DNA of 13,837 nt from assembly GCF_946187255.1 (NCBI RefSeq), contig NZ_CAMHRZ010000067.1, forward strand, positions 1-13,837, given 5' to 3'. A model generated the notes under the pieces. That model did not search any database, was not told where the DNA came from, and saw only the letters and a program-made list of their open reading frames with translations. Position numbers and translations under genes: made by a program. Of this stretch, positions 12,149 to 13,837 are shown piece by piece (position 1 is the stretch's first letter; every line of letters begins with the position of its first letter). Source of the DNA: an uncultured Ruminococcus sp. (lineage in GTDB: Bacteria > Bacillota > Clostridia > Oscillospirales > Ruminococcaceae).

Positions 12149-13837
12149 ATGGGAAAAGGAAAATTTCTTAAAAGATCGCTGGCGGGCGTATCAGCAGCAG
12201 TAATGATGCTGACGGGCACCTCCGTGACAGGTGCGAGCGCTGCGGTGATCGACAAGAAAAACCCCAACAACTACCACAACTATGCAGAGGCTCTGCAGCT
12301 GGCACTTTGCTTCTACGATGCGAACAAGTGCGGCGATCAGGTAACGGGTGACGGCTATTACTCATGGCGTAACAACTGCCATGTGAAGGACGGCTACATC
12401 CCGCTGCAGCCTATGGAGCCGATGCCAAAAGTCAACTCGGGCAAGACGGACGATCAGTTACAGGAGGATCAGGGACTGGGCACAGCCGACGACGGAAAGA
12501 CCAAGCCCAATCTCGGTGATACCGACCCCTCGCTCTATGTGGGTGTCAATATGTCGCAGAAGTTCATCGACAAGAACAAGAAGTACCTCGACCCCGATGG
12601 TGACGGTACTCTCGACCTGACAGGCGGCTGGCACGATGCAGGCGACCACGTTAAGTTCGGTCTTCCCGGAAGCTACTCCGCATCCACTGTGGGCTGGGGC
12701 TACTATGAGTTCCGCGATTCCTACAAGGAACTGGGGCTTGACAAGCACGTTGAGGACGAGCTCCGCTGGATAAACGACTATTTCATGAAGGTCACCTTCA
12801 TGGACAACAAGGATAACGTCATCGCTTACTGCTACCAGGTAGGCGAAGGCAACAACGACCATAACTACTGGTGCCCTCCCGAGCTCCAGGTAGAGGATAC
12901 GATGGTAGCATCCTCGTCATGTGCAGTTAAGCGTCCCGCTTACTTCGCAACAGAGGAGATGCCTGCTTCCGACCAGTGTGCGGGCGCAGCTGCATCGCTG
13001 GCTATCAACTACCTCAACTTCAAGGACACCGATCCTGCGTACGCAAAGAAGAGCCTGAAGTACGCAAAGGCACTTTATGACTTCGCAGTAAAGACCCACG
13101 TTGAGGACTGGGAGCCCGGCAAGGTGCCCAACTGCTACAGCCTGGGTTACGACGGCGGATTCTATACCTCCAGCTATGACTACGATGAGCTGGCATGGGC
13201 TGCTGTATGGCTCTACTACTGCACCGAAGACTACGATTATATCAACGATATCATCGCAGTTGACGAGACTGTAACCAACGAAAAGGGCGCTCACCCCTAC
13301 ACGGGATATATGAAGCGTATCATCACCGATACAGGCAACTGCTGGCAGAATATATGGGTACACTGCTGGGATACAGTATGGGGCGGCGTGTTCGCAAAGC
13401 TGGCTCCCGTTACCAACACAGCCCGTGACTGGTACATCTTCCGCTACAATCTGGAATTCTGGTCCGGCTGCGCTGAAAGCGTTGATTCTTCCGAGTGGGG
13501 CTATGAGCCTGTTCACGGTCACAAGTACTTCGGTATGGACGACTTCCTCTGGAACACCGAGATGACCGCTGATAAGATCAAGGATCTCCCCATCAGCGAG
13601 ACCAGCGGCGACTTCATCGCCAAGTCTCCCAAGGGCTGGGCAGTCGTATCGGGCTACGGCTCCGCACGTTACAACACAGCTGCGGGTCTGTGCGCTTGCG
13701 TATACGCAAAGACCACCAAGGACGATACATTCCTTCCCTGGGCAAGAGCTCAGATGGAATACGTCCTCGGCAATAACCCTATGGGTTATGCTTATGAGGT
13801 AGGCTACGGCAACAACTTCGCAAGCCATCCTCACCAC
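12149..13837 (+). CDS. Secreted glycoside hydrolase family 9 endoglucanase/cellulase (partial, 3' end missing)
   Basis: 563 codons, open to the right edge of the window. The ATG at 12149 follows GAAAGGA by about 8 bases and starts a signal peptide (1 to about 31, VTGASA). The mature protein begins directly with the GH9 catalytic fold (NYHNYAEALQLALCFYD), with no N-terminal carbohydrate-binding or Ig-like module visible. GGWHDAGDHVKF holds D163 and D166, the nucleophilic-water base pair of the family; GH9 usually has Tyr where H162 sits. The end (EYVLGNNPMGY, then GYGNNFASHPHH) is the start of the first family signature; the proton-donor Glu of the second signature and any CBM or dockerin lie beyond the window. 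An acidic insertion (about 80-145) and a D-P-D-G-D-G-T-L-D loop (148-156) precede the catalytic Asp. It should hydrolyse beta-1,4-glucan outside the cell. The family is certain, the exact specificity is not. Confidence 0.96.
   Translation, partial: MGKGKFLKRSLAGVSAAVMMLTGTSVTGASAAVIDKKNPNNYHNYAEALQLALCFYDANKCGDQVTGDGYYSWRNNCHVKDGYIPLQPMEPMPKVNSGKTDDQLQEDQGLGTADDGKTKPNLGDTDPSLYVGVNMSQKFIDKNKKYLDPDGDGTLDLTGGWHDAGDHVKFGLPGSYSASTVGWGYYEFRDSYKELGLDKHVEDELRWINDYFMKVTFMDNKDNVIAYCYQVGEGNNDHNYWCPPELQVEDTMVASSSCAVKRPAYFATEEMPASDQCAGAAASLAINYLNFKDTDPAYAKKSLKYAKALYDFAVKTHVEDWEPGKVPNCYSLGYDGGFYTSSYDYDELAWAAVWLYYCTEDYDYINDIIAVDETVTNEKGAHPYTGYMKRIITDTGNCWQNIWVHCWDTVWGGVFAKLAPVTNTARDWYIFRYNLEFWSGCAESVDSSEWGYEPVHGHKYFGMDDFLWNTEMTADKIKDLPISETSGDFIAKSPKGWAVVSGYGSARYNTAAGLCACVYAKTTKDDTFLPWARAQMEYVLGNNPMGYAYEVGYGNNFASHPHH

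Noticed and set aside
12917..13837. Long open frames on the minus strand opposite the GH9 gene (also 12458-12862).
   Set aside because: They are antisense shadows of a codon-biased GH9 coding region; the translations resemble no protein and lack ribosome sites.
1..13837. Search for CRISPR arrays, transposases, insertion-sequence ends, tRNA or rRNA genes.
   Set aside because: No regularly spaced repeats, transposase motifs, or tRNA/rRNA-like structures were recognised in any part of the window.

Overview
The window looks like a chromosomal segment of a fibre-degrading, Gram-positive anaerobe of the Ruminococcus type (R. albus / R. flavefaciens lineage). The supporting signs are a type I dockerin whose two repeats have the 'AAHVK/AAHIK' helix typical of ruminococcal dockerins, a secreted family 9 glycoside hydrolase, an importer operon with a lipoprotein receptor, AAGGAGG-type ribosome binding sites, and several promoters with an extended -10 (TGnTATAAT). 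The genus is an inference from gene content; no rRNA or other marker gene is present.

Left half, minus strand (5564 down to 192): one tightly packed operon. A 725-residue lipoprotein joins an N-terminal beta-propeller-like region to a sugar-type ABC solute-binding domain. Two MalF/MalG-type permeases and an HlyD/RND-type adaptor with an unusual number of lipoyl-like motifs follow. Junctions are 4-base overlaps or a 5-base gap. No ATPase is encoded here. A hairpin with a short T run and a long inverted repeat lie beyond the last stop.

Centre, plus strand (5766 to 8337): an OmpR-family response regulator, an overlapping HAMP-less histidine kinase and a HAD-family phosphatase. The roughly 200 bp between the divergent operons holds four TTAGA(G) half-sites at 11, 12 and 11 bp spacing, next to promoters on both strands. 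This suggests that the two-component system controls the transporter operon and itself. Together these genes form the best candidate in the window for an undescribed system: a kinase/regulator pair wired to an importer-like complex that carries an efflux-type adaptor.

Right half: a flavodoxin-fold flavoprotein with two cysteine clusters has its own near-consensus promoter and a structured leader. It ends in a bidirectional terminator and converges on a minus-strand gene for a secreted dockerin protein with a propeller-like middle and an HExxH metallopeptidase-like C-terminus. Divergent from that gene, after about 500 bp of intergenic DNA with repeats, a promoter and a LacI/CcpA-like palindromic site, begins a GH9 cellulase that runs off the right edge. 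The dockerin protein and the GH9 enzyme fit extracellular plant-fibre degradation. The transporter might take up resulting oligosaccharides, but its substrate cannot be read from the sequence.
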